Part shown: one piece after another, positions 6,752 through 6,892 of the stretch
How positions within the stretch are numbered: the first letter of the stretch is position 1
Layout of the letters: each line of letters opens with the position of its first letter
Origin: JBCCFX01 sp039029515
Lineage (GTDB): Bacteria; Planctomycetota; Phycisphaerae; Phycisphaerales; SM1A02
DNA length: 6,892 nt
Assembly: GCA_039029515.1 (NCBI GenBank)
Contig: JBCCFX010000202.1
Location: 1 to 6,892, forward strand
Reading direction: 5' to 3'
Translations under genes and position numbers: made by a program
Notes under the pieces: generated by a model
The model's database searches: none
What the model was told of the DNA's origin: nothing
Seen by the model: the letters and a program-made list of their open reading frames with translations, nothing else

Positions 6752-6787
6752 AAAAAAATCCACGCCGTGCGGTGAGGCACGACGCGG
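6752..6787 (-). terminator. Copy 2 as an intrinsic terminator on the - strand
   Basis: Read leftward, the 11-bp GC-rich stem of copy 2 (6787-6760, hexaloop CTCACC) is followed by A and then seven T residues (6758-6752). Stem, loop and U7 tract meet the standard criteria for a Rho-independent terminator. Copies 1 and 3 have only ATTTCG at this position, so copy 2 is the one best suited to terminate. Confidence 0.7.
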
Positions 6788-6798
6788 AGAGAAGAGAG
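6756..6798 (-). repeat. Structured repeat, copy 2
   Basis: It has the same 43-nt layout: arms 6760-6770 and 6777-6787, loop 6771-6776, and purine tail GAGAGAAGAGAG (6787-6798), extended by a further AGAG. Positions 6762/6785 and 6765/6782 are A-C mismatches on the + strand but G-U pairs on the - strand. There the stem is therefore a continuous 11 bp. Confidence 0.92.
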
Positions 6799-6811
6799 AG
6801 AGTTCGAAGAT

Positions 6812-6848
6812 GGTCCCGCCCCTGTTGCTGAGTATGCAGGCGGGAGCC
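6812..6848. repeat. Imperfect inverted repeat in the second spacer
   Basis: TCCCGCC (6814-6820) pairs with GGCGGGA (6839-6845) in a 7-bp stem with an 18-nt loop. CCTG (6821-6824) can alternatively pair with CAGG (6837-6840), a shifted register. The first spacer shows no such structure. No U-tract adjoins it. Confidence 0.5.
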
Positions 6849-6853
6849 ACCCG

Positions 6854-6892
6854 AAATCCACGCCGTGCGGTGAGGCACGACGCGGAGAGAAG
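6854..6892 (-). repeat. Structured repeat, copy 3 (cut by window edge)
   Basis: The 39 visible bases are identical to the matching part of copy 2, including both arms (6858-6868 and 6875-6885) and the loop GGTGAG. The unit starts 98 nt after copy 2, while copies 1 and 2 are 93 nt apart. More copies may follow to the right. Confidence 0.92.

Larger units (their letters stand above)
6515..6892. other. 378-nt gene-free, hairpin-rich repeat region
   Basis: No credible gene lies here on either strand; the short frames are built from the repeats. The region holds the UUCG hairpin, a bidirectional-looking GGCC hairpin, three copies of a structured repeat and a large imperfect hairpin in the second spacer. 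The orientation of the U-tracts suggests a leftward gene beyond the right edge whose transcript ends here. Confidence 0.6.

Noticed and set aside
6643..6861. 72-aa open frame on the - strand across the repeats
   Set aside because: It is composed largely of repeat-derived codons (SSLRV..P.R.AWI occurs twice), has no ribosome binding site and spans two likely terminators.
6663..6892. CRISPR array (three repeats with ~50-nt spacers)
   Set aside because: The repeat is 43 nt and the periods differ (93 and 98 nt). Divergence between copies preserves pairing rather than decaying at one end, the second spacer is itself a hairpin, and no cas gene is present in the window.

Overview
The window looks like chromosome of a Planctomycetota-type (PVC) bacterium, possibly from the Phycisphaerae. 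The 16S tail reads GTTCCTGAGCCTTG before the universal TGTACACACCGCCCGTC block. The 16S gene is followed by its own terminator, with no tRNA, 23S or 5S after it, and unlinked rRNA genes are known in several planctomycetes. The phylum is a moderate-confidence inference; the class is only a guess.

Layout. (1) 1-424 is the 3' end of 16S rRNA on the + strand. A structured trailer with three small hairpins follows, then a strong intrinsic terminator (609-648). (2) 651-757 is a two-part low-complexity block. A CAGTGGG heptamer array is G-rich on the + strand, and an adjacent GAACCCCGAATCCC-type array is G-rich on the - strand. It lies exactly where the 16S unit meets a convergent operon. (3) 750-5882 is a five-gene leftward operon. 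In transcription order it encodes a GT4-type glycosyltransferase, a WzxC/TuaB-like flippase, a hexapeptide-repeat acyltransferase, a PAPS-type sulfotransferase and a class I SAM methyltransferase. Two junctions are 4-base ATGA overlaps, one gap is 6 nt and one is 125 nt. (4) 5883-5946 is a short divergent promoter region. (5) 5947-6514 holds two small rightward lipoprotein genes, about 102 and 50 aa. The second is preceded by the best Shine-Dalgarno in the window. (6) 6515-6892 has no gene. It is packed with hairpins and three copies of a ~43-nt repeat.

How the genes fit together. The operon reads as a surface-glycan module: a cytoplasmic glycosyltransferase extends a lipid-linked sugar chain, the flippase moves it across the membrane, and three tailoring enzymes could add acyl, sulfate and methyl groups. 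The two lipoproteins diverge from it, and I cannot tie them to glycan export from sequence alone.

The most interesting signal is the 3' repeat family. Copies 1 and 2 differ at five positions. Four of these form two compensatory base-pair changes and the fifth lies in the loop. The stem's two A-C mismatches become G-U pairs on the - strand, so the repeat looks like a conserved RNA hairpin made from the - strand. The second most interesting is the strand-switched G-quadruplex-type block between the two convergent transcription units.
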